A DNA stretch of 64,000 nucleotides from Ottelia alismoides (taxonomy: Eukaryota > Streptophyta > Magnoliopsida > Alismatales > Hydrocharitaceae). Shown piece after piece: positions 23,347 to 33,406 of the stretch. Where the stretch lies: positions 248,001-312,000 of the forward strand of contig JAZKJV010010625.1 of the NCBI GenBank assembly GCA_037367405.1, given 5' to 3'. The first letter of the stretch is position 1. Each line of letters begins with the position of its first letter. The notes under the pieces were generated by a model. That model worked only from the letters and a program-made list of their open reading frames with translations. It made no database searches and was not told the DNA's origin. A program made the position numbers and the translations under genes.

Positions 23347-26300
23347 AGAGTCAATTCGGATCTCGGATCTCGATACTTTTGATGTAGATTTCATTTGATA
23401 AGTCGATTAAATTAATCGTGTACGATTAATTTGGTAAGTCGACTTAAATGGGAATTCAACTCGCCATTACCGGCGCGTTTTTTTGGGATCCGAAAGGATG
23501 CGTCTTCGGGACGCGTTTTTTTGGGATCCGAAAGGATGCGTCTTCGGGACGCATCTTTTGGAAACCAAAGGACGCATTCTTTGGAAACCAAAGGTCGCGT
23601 CTTTAAGATGCGAGACCCTCTATTTATATCCCTCACCCGACTCAGTTTTTCTACACTCGCTAGAAAAACCTCTCTCTCACGCTCTCTCTCTTGTTCTTCC
23701 TCTCGCGGACGAACGTCTTTCTCTTCACCTCTCTCGGCTGCAGTTCACTGAGGTACAATCGAGGACGATCCCGTTGGTGTGCGCCGACGACGATCGTGAA
23801 CCGTCGTATCCTGGGAGCGGATCGCCAGTACCCTACGCACCGGTATTGTGGGGGCGATATCTTCTCTAAGGACAGTCCATTTTCATGGACGCTTCGGTGA
23901 CTTCTAAACTAATCTCTGTTTTATTTTGCTTGCCGCAATACGTTTATTGCTTTACCCTTTCTGGATCCTGCCTGTATTTGTGTTTCTGTTCTTTTAATCG
24001 GTTCCTATTTACATTGAATAATCGGATAATGATTGGGAAACATATGATTAATATGATTTTAATCTGCATCGTTTCTCTGTTAATTCATTTGGATCCGATT
24101 TTATACTGTTTAATGTATGAACTGGTAATCTTATTTACAACAATCTTAGAGAAGATATCTCGAACCGATTCTAAAATGTCGGAAACAATGTTTAAATCGA
24201 GGGTAGATATGACGGGTATGCCTGAAAAATTCGGTGGACAGAATTTTAAGCGTTGGCAACACCGCATGAAGATCTGGTTAACCACCATAGGGTTAATCTC
24301 GATGCTTGAAACCGACTGTCCAACGGTGGAGGCGGAAAACCCCTCACCCGATAGCCATAAGGCACAATCTACGTGGAAGGAACGCGACCGTATATGTCAT
24401 GGTTGCATCTTGTTGGCTCTGTCCAACACGTTGTTTGACGTATATTGTTCATCCACGCAGACTGCGAAGGGGCTATGGGAAGATTTGGATCGGAAGTATA
24501 ACACCGAAGATCTCGGTATTGAGAAATACTCCGTAGCCAAATTCTTGAAGTTTTCCATGGCCGAGGGGAAGTCTATTTCTGAACAAGCACACGAGTTTTT
24601 ACTCTTGCTCCATGGTTTAGAGGATGCCGAAATGAAACTTCCAGAGAAGTTTCAGGTCATGTGCATCATAGAGAAATTTCCCAAGTCATGGGAAGACTTC
24701 GGTATGACCCTGAAATACAGAAAGGGGAAAATCTCTATGGATGACTTGATGGTGGCAATTGCCATAGAGGAGGAACACAGGAAACAAAAACCTGTGCTTC
24801 CTGTTGATATTCCGGCTAAGGTCAATTTCATGACCTCGAAGGGCAAAGATAAAAAGGGAAAGGGTCCCAATAACAATAAAATGAAACCAAAGGGCAAGAT
24901 CCAGAAAAAGGCAAAGAATAAACCCTGCTGGCACTGTAATCAGGTTGGCCATTGGAAGAAGGACTGTCCGTCCTTGAAGGCTCAATCTAAGGCTACAGAC
25001 GGGAGTCCACAAGTGAACATGATCACTATGGGACTCGGGGCTAGCGAGGGGTATGTCTCTGTAAAACCTGAACTATACCGTATCCATGATCCAAATGAGT
25101 GGCTCGTGGATACGGGAGCCAATGTGAACATATGTTCTGACAGAACATTGTTTTCTTCTTATCAGACCTGCAGCGGTGGGACTGTGAAGATGGGGAACGA
25201 TTCTGCGGCCAGGGTGCTAGGGTCAGGACAAGTCAACTTGAGGTTCTCCTCTGGACGAGTCTGGACGTTGCACAGGGTGCTGCATGTTCCTGACATTAAG
25301 AAGAATGTTTTATCCGGCTCTATCTTAGTTAGAAATGGTTTTGAATTAAACTTTAAATGTAATAAAGTTGTTATTCTGAGACATGGTGTCTTTTATGGTA
25401 AAGGCTATTTGGCTGACTTTGATTTGTTATTTAGAATTAGATGTGATTCAGTAAACATTAATGAATTGAATGTTTTGAGTACTGAATGTTCTAGTTCTGT
25501 GTCTCAAGTTGTGAATAATCTTGAATCTTGTGATCTGTGGCATGGTAGATTGGGTCATGTAAATCTAAATTCGATTAAAAGGATGATGAATTTAGAATTG
25601 ATCCCTAAACACACAATTGATAAAACTCAAAAATGTGAGATATGTGTGCAAGCAAAGACACCTAGGAAGTCTTTTCAGTCTGTCTCTAGAGATAGTGAGA
25701 TCTTGGATCTAGTGCACACGGATATCTGTGAGTTTAATGGTGTGTTGACCCGAGACAATAAGAAATACTTTATCACCTTTATAGATGATGGCAGTAGATA
25801 CTGCTATGTATATCTAATGAAAACCAAGGATGAAGCCTTAGAGAAATTTCTTATCTTTAAGAATGAGGCTGAGACACAAACAGGAAAAGTGCTTAAACGC
25901 CTTAGGTCAGATAGAGGAGGTGAATATACCTCTAACTTATTTGATGAACAATGCAAATCTTTTGGCATAGTTCATGAAGTTACGGCCCCATATTCACCGC
26001 AATCAAATGGGATAGCAGAACGGAAAAATAGAACCTTAACTGACATGATCAATGCTCTCCTACAGAGTTCTGGACTTCCAACCTATATGTAGGGAGAAGC
26101 CTTGAATACGGCTTGCCATATTCTGAATAGGGTGCCTCCAAGACATATGGAAAAATGTCCCTTTGAACTTTGGAGAAATAGGAAACCGAGTTTAAGATAT
26201 CTCAAAGTGTGGGGCTGTCTCGCTAAGGTTTTAGTCCCAGAACACAAGAGAAAGAAACTTGGTCCTAAAACTGTTGATGCGGTCTTCTTAGGTTACTTGG

Positions 26301-29300
26301 AAAATAGCTATGCATATAGGTTCTTGGTAATTCGGTCCGAGATACCGGGCATAGATGTCAATACTATTGTTGAACTCCGTGATGCTACCTTCTTTGAGGA
26401 TGTCTTTCCATTAAAGACTGGGATTCCTCAGAATCTGACCATTGAGGGTGCCTCCACATCAGGATCTATTCCAGACCAAGTGGAAAGGATATCGAATGTG
26501 GGGGTTGAGACTCAACCTGAACCCAATGATCTCTCTGAAGAGATTGAGCCAAGGAGGAGTAAAAGACCTCGGATAGCCAAGGATCTGGGTAGCGACTTCG
26601 TTGTCTACCAGATCGAGGGTGATCCACCAAGTTATAAGGAAGCCATGGCTTCATCTGAAGCAAAACAATGGAAGGAAGCCATCAAATCCGAGATGGATTC
26701 CATTATGGCTAATGGAACTTGGGAGTTGGTTGATTTACCCAAAGGGTGCTCTACTATTGGGTGCAAGTGGGTGTTTAAGAGAAAGCTTAGACCTAACGGA
26801 TCAATTGAAAAGTACAAAGCCAGATTAGTTGCCAAGGGCTTTAGGCAAAAGGAAGGTATCGATTATTTTGATACCTATTCCCCTGTGACTAGGATGACCA
26901 CAATTCGGATGCTCATAGCATTGGCATCTGTATATGATCTCTCTATCCATCAGATGGATGTGAAGACCACCTTCTTGCATGGCGATCTTGAGGAAGAGAT
27001 CTATATGGATCAACCTGATGGGTTTGTGACTCCTGGGAATGAGGGAAAGGTTTGCAAGCTTGTCAAATCCCTTTACGGATTAAAACAAGCACCAAAGCAG
27101 TGGCATGAAAAATTTGACAAGACTATTTTGTCATATGGCTTTAAGGTTCATGAATCCGACAAGTGTGTTTATTCTAAGGTGAAAGGTGATGAGTGTATTG
27201 TCTTGTGCTTATATGTTGATGACATATTATTGTTCGGATCACATATGAGGATTATTAATGAGACTAAGGCATTCTTGAGTAGCAAGTTTGAGATGAAGGA
27301 CATGGGTGTTGCTGATGTGATCTTGGGTCTCAAACTGATAAGGTCAGTTGATGGGATTGTAATTTCTCAATCTCACTATGTTGAGAAGGTACTTGAGAAA
27401 TTTGGATATCAAGATTGCAAAGCTGTAAGCACTCCTTTTGATTCGTCCAAAACGCTATTTAAGAATAAAAGTGGAGTACCTGTAGCCCAGCTAAGGTATT
27501 CACAAGTGATAGGAAGTCTAATGTATCTTGCAAATTGCACGAGACCTGATATTTCATTCTCGGTTGCAAAGCTGAGTAGATACACTAGCTGTCCTGACCG
27601 TACTCACTGGGAGGCTCTGGATCGAGTACTGAAGTACTTGAAGGGAACTATTTCTCTTAGTTTGCATTATGGTAGACATCCATCTGTACTAGAAGGATAC
27701 AGTGATGCAAGCTGGATAGGGAAAATAGAGGAGTCCGGGAGTAATGGTGTTACAGGGTATGTATTTACCCTTGGAGGCGGTGCAGTCTCCTGGAGGTCTG
27801 TGAAGCAGACCATTTTGGCTCGATCCACTTTTGAGGCCGAGCTGTGTGCTTTGGACACCACCGGAATTGAGGCTGAATGGCTGAGGGAACTTCTGTCTGA
27901 AATTCCCATGGTAGGTCAGCCTGTTCCTGCGATCTCGGTACATTGTGATAATATGACCACAATTGCCAAGATCAAGAGTTCAAAGTTCAATCAGAAAACA
28001 AGGAGACACATACAAATCAGACTTAAGACATTAAGGGATTTGTTGTCTCGAGGAGTGTTGGCTGTGGATTTTGTTGGATCCAAAGACAACACGGCAGATC
28101 CATTGACTAAGGGACTTGATAGATCTTTAGTCCTAAAGTCTAGGCTTGGGATGGGACTGAGACCCATTGGGAGTTCCTCTACAGTAGCAACCCAACCTAA
28201 CTGAGTGGAGATCCCACAAAGTAGGTTCAATGTGGTAATAACAAGCTGTTTGGAGAACTGGTTGGCACTCTAACTTTAATGCGTAAGCATGAGTGTCTTA
28301 TCCCTGGAAGCCTGAGTGCCATTTAAGCTGCAAGTTTAGGAAGAGCATAGGCTCTGAATGGGTTCAAGCCTTAGGGCAGGATGTTAGCAGTGCATCCTTG
28401 GAGAACGCCACCTATATGAGTGTTACTGTGGGCCGCAGTTAAAGGAAGAGGGTCTTTCCTGAACACACTCATGAAACAGGATAAGGGTGCATGGCCTTTA
28501 AGAGCACCAACCCTGAAGATTGTACCAAGAACAACGCTTTGTTGTTTCTACCGTATACTTTAACACCAAGGTCTGAAGTTCAAGACGTAGTTAACTTCGT
28601 TCCTGTTAAAGTGAAAGTAGTAAACTCAGGTAGAGGTTCAAACCGGAAGGTACCTTTACTGAAAGCAAAGTGTGGGCAGCCGAAAGAAGTCTCTTGAATC
28701 CTTTTGAATCTCTTTTTCAAATTGGTGAATTCGTGGGGGATTGTTGTATTTAAAGTTGTATTTAGACTTTAATTGGAAAGTCTATGTAATTACAATTGGC
28801 ATTCAATTTGGTTTCAATTGGGAAACCAAATGGTTTGGAGGGTAAGTTGGGAGTTCCCAAATTTGAAATATGGGAGTTTGAGTGGAAGTTTAGTCCCACA
28901 CCGGGGAGAACTAAACTTTTTGGTGGACTTAAATATGAGTCCACACCCCAAGCTCTTGTAGCAATAGTAGAGAGGAGGAATGGAGGACCACACACGCGCG
29001 CGCGCGCTCCGCTCCGCTCCGCTCCGTCTCCGTCTCCGGCTCGGGCTCGGGAGAGTCAATTCGGATCTCGGATCTCGATACTTTTGCTGTAGATTTCATT
29101 TGATAAGTCGATTAAATTAATCGTGTACGATTAATTTGGTAAGTCGACTTAAATGGGAATTCAACTTGCCATTACGGGCGCGTTTTTTTGGGATCCGAAA
29201 GGATGCGTCTTCGGGACGCATCTTTTGGAAACCAAAGGACGCATTCTTTGGAAACCAAAGGTCGCGTCTTTAAGATGCGAGACCCTCTATTTATATCCCT

Positions 29301-30465
29301 CACCCGACTCAGTTTTTCTACACTCGCTAGAAAAACCTCTCTCTCACGCTCTCTCTCTCTTGTTCTTCCTCTCGCGGACGAACGTCTTTCTCTTCACCTC
29401 TCTCGGCTGCAGTTCACTGAGGTACAATCGAGGACGATCCCGTTGGTGTGCGCCGACGACGATCGTGAACCGTCGTATCCTGGGAGCGGATCGCCAGTAC
29501 CCTACGCACCGGTATTGTGGGGGCGATATCTTCTCTAAGGACAGTCCATTTTCATGGACGCTTCGGTGACTTCTAAACTAATCTCTGTTTTATTTTGCTT
29601 GCCGCAATACGTTTATTGCTTTACCCTTTCTGGATCCTGCCCGTATTTGTGTTTCTGTTCTTTTAATCGGTTCCTATTTACATTGAATAATCGGATAATG
29701 ATTGGGAAACATATGATTAATATGATTTTAATCTGCATCGTTTCTCTGTTAATTCATTTGGATCCGATTTTATACTGTTTAATGTATGAACTGGTAATCT
29801 TATTTACAACAGAAGGTAAAATGGAATATGGTCATGGAAACACAAGGTGATCTAATATGAAATGTGTGTCGCATCTTACCCGTCGAATGGTTTTCTTGCA
29901 GTTAACAGTTCAAGCATCACTACACCAAAGCTGTACACATCACTTTTAAGAGAACACTGTCCAGACATAACAACCTCTGGAGCACTGTATCCAAAACCCA
30001 TATTCGGATCTGAGACCTGAGGATAAAAATATTTGACATTAGTTAAATTCTGTTGATATCAGGAAGCAGACAAGGTGATTCTAATTTTCGCTAATGATCG
30101 TAACTTTTTTGAAATTGGTCTACTATTAATGTATAAATATTTGAATATCAATGGACAATATTTGTGAAATGGATGCAATTATTTATTTCATCATCAGAAT
30201 GAACTGTTTTACACGGAAATCTTATAATTTATCACCAGGTGCACTTGTTTTACTTGCATCATTAATTATGCTCTGGTGAATTATAGCATCAAAAGATCAT
30301 AAGTTGGATAGAGAGCTTTAAATTTGCACCTGACGTTCCATAGTGAGGATAAGATCAGATAATCCACAATCAGAAAGGTGAGCGTTAAGCTCATGGTCGA
30401 GCAAAATATTAGCAGACTTGATGTTCTTGTGGACTATGGAGGGCGAGCATACTTCATGGAGGTAC
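22526..30465 (-). CDS. STRUBBELIG-receptor-family (SRF) LRR receptor kinase, last four exons
   Basis: Four minus-strand exons (30465-30330, 30016-29880, 22951-22795, 22678-22526) join in frame with GT/AG introns. They give the C-terminal half of an SRF-type kinase. Visible motifs are Y-L-H-E-V, catalytic loop [17 protein letters not shown] in place of [38 protein letters not shown] and [20 protein letters not shown]. The HKN loop instead of HRD is typical of SRFs, a plasma-membrane receptor family noted for atypical kinase domains (STRUBBELIG acts in tissue morphogenesis). Introns are 313, 6928 and 116 bp; the 6.9-kb one holds Copia-1. The N-lobe, membrane segment and LRRs were not found. The gene may continue leftward in transcript sense beyond the copia nest, or be truncated. 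Confidence 0.85.
22795..22951 (-). CDS. SRF kinase penultimate exon
   Basis: 157 bp between acceptor 'cttatgacag' and donor 'gtatgag'. With two bases carried from the previous exon it reads G-L-R-R-R-S-E-Q, then [26 protein letters not shown], and A-D-I-I-A-L-C-V-Q. No stops, and the codon phase matches both neighbours. Confidence 0.88.
23033..23037. repeat. Target-site duplication of Copia-1 (left)
   Basis: GAAGG directly before the LTR TG at 23038; the identical GAAGG follows the second LTR at 29812-29816. Five bases is the usual length for Ty1/copia integration. Confidence 0.9.
23287..23346 (+). repeat. (CG)n run plus GGGCTC hexamer array in LTR
   Basis: Alternating CG dinucleotides followed by about six ctcggg units. 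The 3' LTR has fewer hexamers and instead several 'gctcc' pentamers (28993-29049). Hypervariable short repeats. Confidence 0.9.
23486..23561 (+). repeat. 38-bp tandem duplication in U3 of Copia-1
   Basis: Units start at GGATCC 23486 and 23524. Each contains gatgcgtc-ttcgg-gac, and the second unit forms a perfect 8-bp stem (23535-23555) with a TTCGG loop. The 3' LTR has a single unit (about 29191) with the same hairpin at 29202-29222. Confidence 0.85.
23621..23628 (+). promoter_or_regulatory. Copia-1 LTR TATA box
   Basis: TATTTATA in the 5' LTR; the same sequence is at 29288-29295 in the 3' LTR. It is followed within about 60 bp by repeated 'ctctct', as often seen around plant transcription starts. 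This would drive the genomic RNA from the 5' copy. Confidence 0.55.
24176..28204 (+). pseudogene. Copia-1 gag-pol polyprotein with one internal stop
   Basis: One frame of 1,342 codons interrupted only by TAG at 26090-26092, where the family has Trp (L-P-T-Y-M-stop-G-E-A-L-N). Residues counted from ATG 24176: gag, with zinc knuckle [14 protein letters not shown] at about 251-264; protease W-L-V-D-T-G-A at about 309; integrase H-G-R-L-G-H and C-E-I-C zinc residues at about 455-490; catalytic D (V-H-T-D), D (L-R-S-D-R-G-G) and E (G-I-A-E-R-K-N) at about 513, 578 and 615; RT with YVDDILLFG at about 1013; RNase H around 1176. The frame is also open upstream to 23885 inside the LTR, but M-S-E-T-M at 24176 is the likely gag start. 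The stop would truncate integrase and abolish RT unless read through. Confidence 0.93.
28205..28741 (+). other. Copia-1 3' untranslated segment and polypurine tract
   Basis: About 530 bp between the pol stop and the 3' LTR, with no domain-bearing frame (28491-28697 is an unsupported short frame). It ends in 'attcgtgggggat' (about 28728-28741), the polypurine tract that precedes a Ty1/copia 3' LTR. Confidence 0.75.
28742..29811 (+). repeat. Copia-1 3' LTR (1,070 bp)
   Basis: TGTTGT...ACAACA, nearly identical to the 5' LTR. It lacks the second 38-bp unit and has different hexamer numbers. It is followed by the GAAGG duplication, then SRF intron sequence. Confidence 0.93.
29812..29816. repeat. 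Target-site duplication of Copia-1 (right)
   Basis: GAAGG, identical to 23033-23037. Removing the element and one copy restores an SRF intron of about 149 bp. Confidence 0.9.
29880..30016 (-). CDS. SRF kinase exon with the APE motif
   Basis: 137 bp, acceptor 'ttatcctcag', donor 'gtaagatg'. It reads [14 protein letters not shown], then [17 protein letters not shown] and A-R-K-P-F-D. It covers the activation segment end and subdomains VIII-IX. No stops, and the phase links to both adjacent exons. Confidence 0.9.
30330..30465 (-). CDS. SRF kinase exon with the catalytic loop
   Basis: 136 bp between acceptor 'ttttcccctag' and donor 'gtgcaaattt'. It reads [31 protein letters not shown] and T-M-E-R-Q. 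The HRD arginine and aspartate are Lys and Asn, and DFG is DCG, so phosphotransfer may be weak or absent. Related SRF proteins share the HKN form. Confidence 0.88.
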
Positions 30466-30745
30466 CTAGGGGAAAAAAGTTAAGCATGACAATATCATAT
30501 CAACTTTCAAAATCCAAAACTGCCCGTACAAGTTCATATTAGGATTTCGCACGCCATGGCAATTGTGCACACACTCAATTGGATGATAAGAAAAGAATTT
30601 CTTGATACATATACCGTTAAATGTTGAATAAAGCATTTAAATAATAGTAAACTTCGTACCCTTGAGAAATACCATGCCATGCTAGTAATGTCGTCATGGT
30701 TAGTGCTAACAACCTTCCACTCACAGGCCAACCAATTATGCTAAT
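30466..30745 (-). other. SRF intron sequence upstream of the catalytic-loop exon
   Basis: 280 bp between the acceptor of the catalytic-loop exon and the Copia-2 LTR. I looked here for the preceding kinase exon (W-x-x-R-x-x-I-A-x-G-x-A) and did not find it. The minus-strand frame 30534-30731 has no kinase motif. Confidence 0.45.
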
Positions 30746-33406
30746 TGTTGAGAGTTGAATTGTTAACCCTAGAATCCGAGGGTATTACGGACGACTCACC
30801 ATCTAGGAATGTTCCTCCGTGTAACTCTAACCCTAGGACTCCATCTATATAAGAGTCTTAGGGTCCTCTTTGTCCATAAAAGTATTGATTACGAACCTTA
30901 ACTTGGTATTAGAACGGGTTCCCGATCCCCCCCTTCACAGTTAGTTCATCCCCTCTTGTTCCTTCCTGCCAACGACGTCATCGACGCCATCACCCAACCA
31001 ACATCACCGCCCTTCCCACGTCAAACATCCTCTGGTGCTCTCTGGCACCAACATTTGGGTCACCCCTCTCTACAGAAGCTTCATCGTGTTCTTCCCTAGT
31101 TTCCTCCCACTATCAGCCTAGAGTGTGAGATATGCCAACTAGGAAAGCATCACATGAATTCCTTTCCACTATCTGGGAATATCCATTCTGTTAGTCTTTT
31201 TGAACTTGTCCATCTTCACATATGGGAACCCATGCAGTATCCTATTCGTCTGAGAAACATATATTATTTGGTTATAATAGATGATTTTTAGCGTGTGTCA
31301 TGGTCCTTCTTAATAAAAAACAAGTTTGATGTATTTTTTCATTATTATTTCTTTTATACATGAGATGAAGACTCAATTTAGCATGAGTATCAATACTCTC
31401 AGACCTAATAATGCTATGGAGTTTTTTTCTTATGACATGTAATCATTCTTCTCCACAAATGAGATTTTACATTTGACTACTTGCACTCTTCTCAACAAAA
31501 TGGAGTGACTGGACATAAGCATCGTCATATCCTTGACATTGCACATACACTCTTGATTGACTATCACATTCCCTCTACTCAATGGGGTGATGTAGTTCTT
31601 AGTGCTACATATCTTATAAACTGAATGCCTTCCATCACCATTAATAAGAAGGTTCCTATTGAGGTTCTCGTGTCAAGAAAGGTTGTGTCTCATGTTCCTC
31701 CTAAGGTGTTCGAGTGTGTAGCCTTTGTTCATATTCTTTGTCTTGGAAGGGACAAACTTGCGGCCAAAGCAGTAGAATGTGTTTTCCAGGATATACAAGG
31801 AATCAAAAAGGGTACATATGCTACAATCATTGCTCCAGAAAGCACTACATCAATGTGGATGCCACTTTCTTTGGGTCTCTTCCATACTACTCCGGGTCCG
31901 GTACTCATGTTCCTCCCCCACCTACCTACTCTACTCCACTTCATGTCCCTATTCCATAAGATGATTTTTACAAGATTTCTATTCTATAGGGACTCAACCC
32001 TTCTGAGCGGACACCATCTCCTCGATATGTCCTTCGATTGAGTCTTTATATAGTAATAGCCTACTATATCCGTGGATGCAGACACAAGTACTACCAGCGG
32101 CTCCGTAGATGTTGAAGTTGATCAACCAATTTCTCTTAGGAAGGGGGCAAGACAATGCCCAGTACCAAACATCATATCTCTGTTGCAGCGTCTTTCTCTA
32201 GACCTGACTCTACTTATAGACAATTTGCAGAGGTGGTCTCTAATATAGTTATCCCTTGTATGAATAATGATGCCTTTCAAAATTCCTAGTGACGCTTGGC
32301 AATGGAGGAAGAAATGACTGCATTGATCTCATGCAAAAGCTAGTCACTTGTAGAGCCACTTAATAACATTAGAATTGTGGAGATAAAATAGGTTTTCACA
32401 GTAAAGTACATTCCAGATGGCTTAGTTTCTCGTTACAAGGCACGTCTTATAGCAAAGGGATTCACCCAGAGCTATGGTGTTGACTTCTTTGATACTTTCA
32501 CTCTCGTAGCTCGCATATACACCGATGAGTTATAATGGCAGTTCTAGTGCAACTTAATTGTCCCTAAGACAAAATTGATGTAAAGAATGCATTCATGCAT
32601 AGCGACCTTCAGGAAACAGTATATATGTAGCAACCTCTTCAGGAAACATTGATGCTAGGATCAAATCCCGTATAGATACCTATGAATCCTAAGGGACACA
32701 TCTATGAGTCAGGAGAGATTGAAGACATTGGTCGATATAAACGTCTAGTGGGAAGATTACTCTATCTCCCGAGAAAGGCCTACTCTTCACCAAAGGCGAA
32801 AACTTTGATCTTATGGCATATTCAGATGCAGACTATGGATGATGCATGATAGCCAGAAATTCTACAACATGTTTCTGCACTTAGTAAGAAACCTAATCAC
32901 TTAAAGGAGCAAGAAACAAATAGTGGTATCACGTTCAAGTTTTGAGATTGAATACAGAGCCATGGCTCAGGCTACCAGAGAACTAGTACATCTTATACTC
33001 ACAGATCTTCATATTACTCGTAGTAACCATGCAATAATGCATATGGACAATGACCCCATGTTCTACGAGTGCACCTAACATGTAGAAGTTGACTCCCACT
33101 ACACTTGAGATCCGATACATAGAGGGTTGTTTCATACTCACAATGTACCATCTACAGAACATACTGTAAAGATGTTTATCAAGTCATTCACGTGCACAGA
33201 ATTCAAGAAATGCTACAACAAGATGAGCATGATTGACGTATATGCTCCAACTTGAAGGGGAGCGCTGAGAGTTGAATTGTTAGATCTAATTATAAGGGTA
33301 TTCTGGATGACTCACTATTTAGGAGTCATCATCTGTGTAACCCTAACCTTAGGACTCCATCATCTACATAAGGAGCCTTAGGGTCCTTTGATTACAAATC
33401 TTAACT
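30746..33406 (+). mobile_element. Copia-2: internally deleted, decayed Ty1/copia element
   Basis: The 5' LTR (30746-30903, TGTTGAGAG start) is followed directly by a tRNA-Met-type primer-binding site (tggtattagaac at 30904). A polypurine 'gaagggga' (about 33253) precedes the 3' LTR (about 33263-33406), which shares 'gagagttgaattgtta', 'ccctaggactcc'-type and 'ccttagggtcctt' phrases with the 5' LTR. Gag and protease are missing. Flanks are ctaat and ttaat, an imperfect candidate target duplication. The LTRs are well diverged, so the insertion is old. Confidence 0.8.
31040..33257 (+). pseudogene. Copia-2 pol remnant (integrase, RT, RNase H fragments)
   Basis: Recognisable in shifting frames with many stops. 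Integrase zinc region: H-Q-H-L-G-H-P-S and C-E-I-C-Q-L-G-K-H-H (31045-31160). Integrase core end: S-S-Q-Q-N-G-V-T (about 31490). Post-core segment in the open frame 31625-32041 (V-F-E-C-V-A-F-V-H, K-A-V-E-C-V-F). RT start: E-E-E-M-T-A-L and [13 protein letters not shown] (about 32300-32480). RNase H: Y-R-A-M-A-Q-A-T (about 32950). Ending: M-I-D-V-Y-A-P. The RT catalytic block is deleted. The C-terminal phrase matches Copia-4 (S-M-L-D-I-Y-A-P), so the two are related. Confidence 0.8.

Larger units (their letters stand above)
23038..24142 (+). repeat. Copia-1 5' LTR (1,105 bp)
   Basis: It starts TGTTGT and ends ACAACA, a perfect 6-bp terminal inverted repeat. U3 contains a (CG)n run and GGGCTC hexamers (23287-23346) and a 38-bp tandem duplication (from 23486 and 23524). 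The TATA-like 'tatttata' is at 23621-23628, followed by a CT-rich stretch that is probably R. U5 is long. It is longer than the 3' LTR because of the 38-bp duplication and different hexamer numbers. Confidence 0.93.
23038..29811 (+). mobile_element. Copia-1: nearly intact Ty1/copia retrotransposon
   Basis: 6,774-bp element with two LTRs (23038-24142, 28742-29811), GAAGG target duplications, a gag-pol frame (24176-28204) and a polypurine tract (about 28728-28741). It lies in an SRF kinase intron in antisense orientation to the gene. The LTRs differ by roughly five substitutions plus repeat-number indels, so the insertion is recent. The single amber codon in integrase is the only coding lesion seen. 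Length and gene order (gag, protease, integrase, RT, RNase H) are standard for Ty1/copia. Confidence 0.95.

Noticed and set aside
23431..23869. Overlapping plus-strand frames of 100-130 codons in the Copia-1 LTRs (also 29153-29569)
   Set aside because: They arise from stop-poor, repeat-rich U3/R sequence, lie in several frames at once, and change with the 38-bp unit number.
30534..30731. Possible further SRF exon upstream of the catalytic-loop exon
   Set aside because: The expected W-x-x-R-x-x-I-A-x-G-x-A-x-x-L motif is absent in all minus-strand frames.
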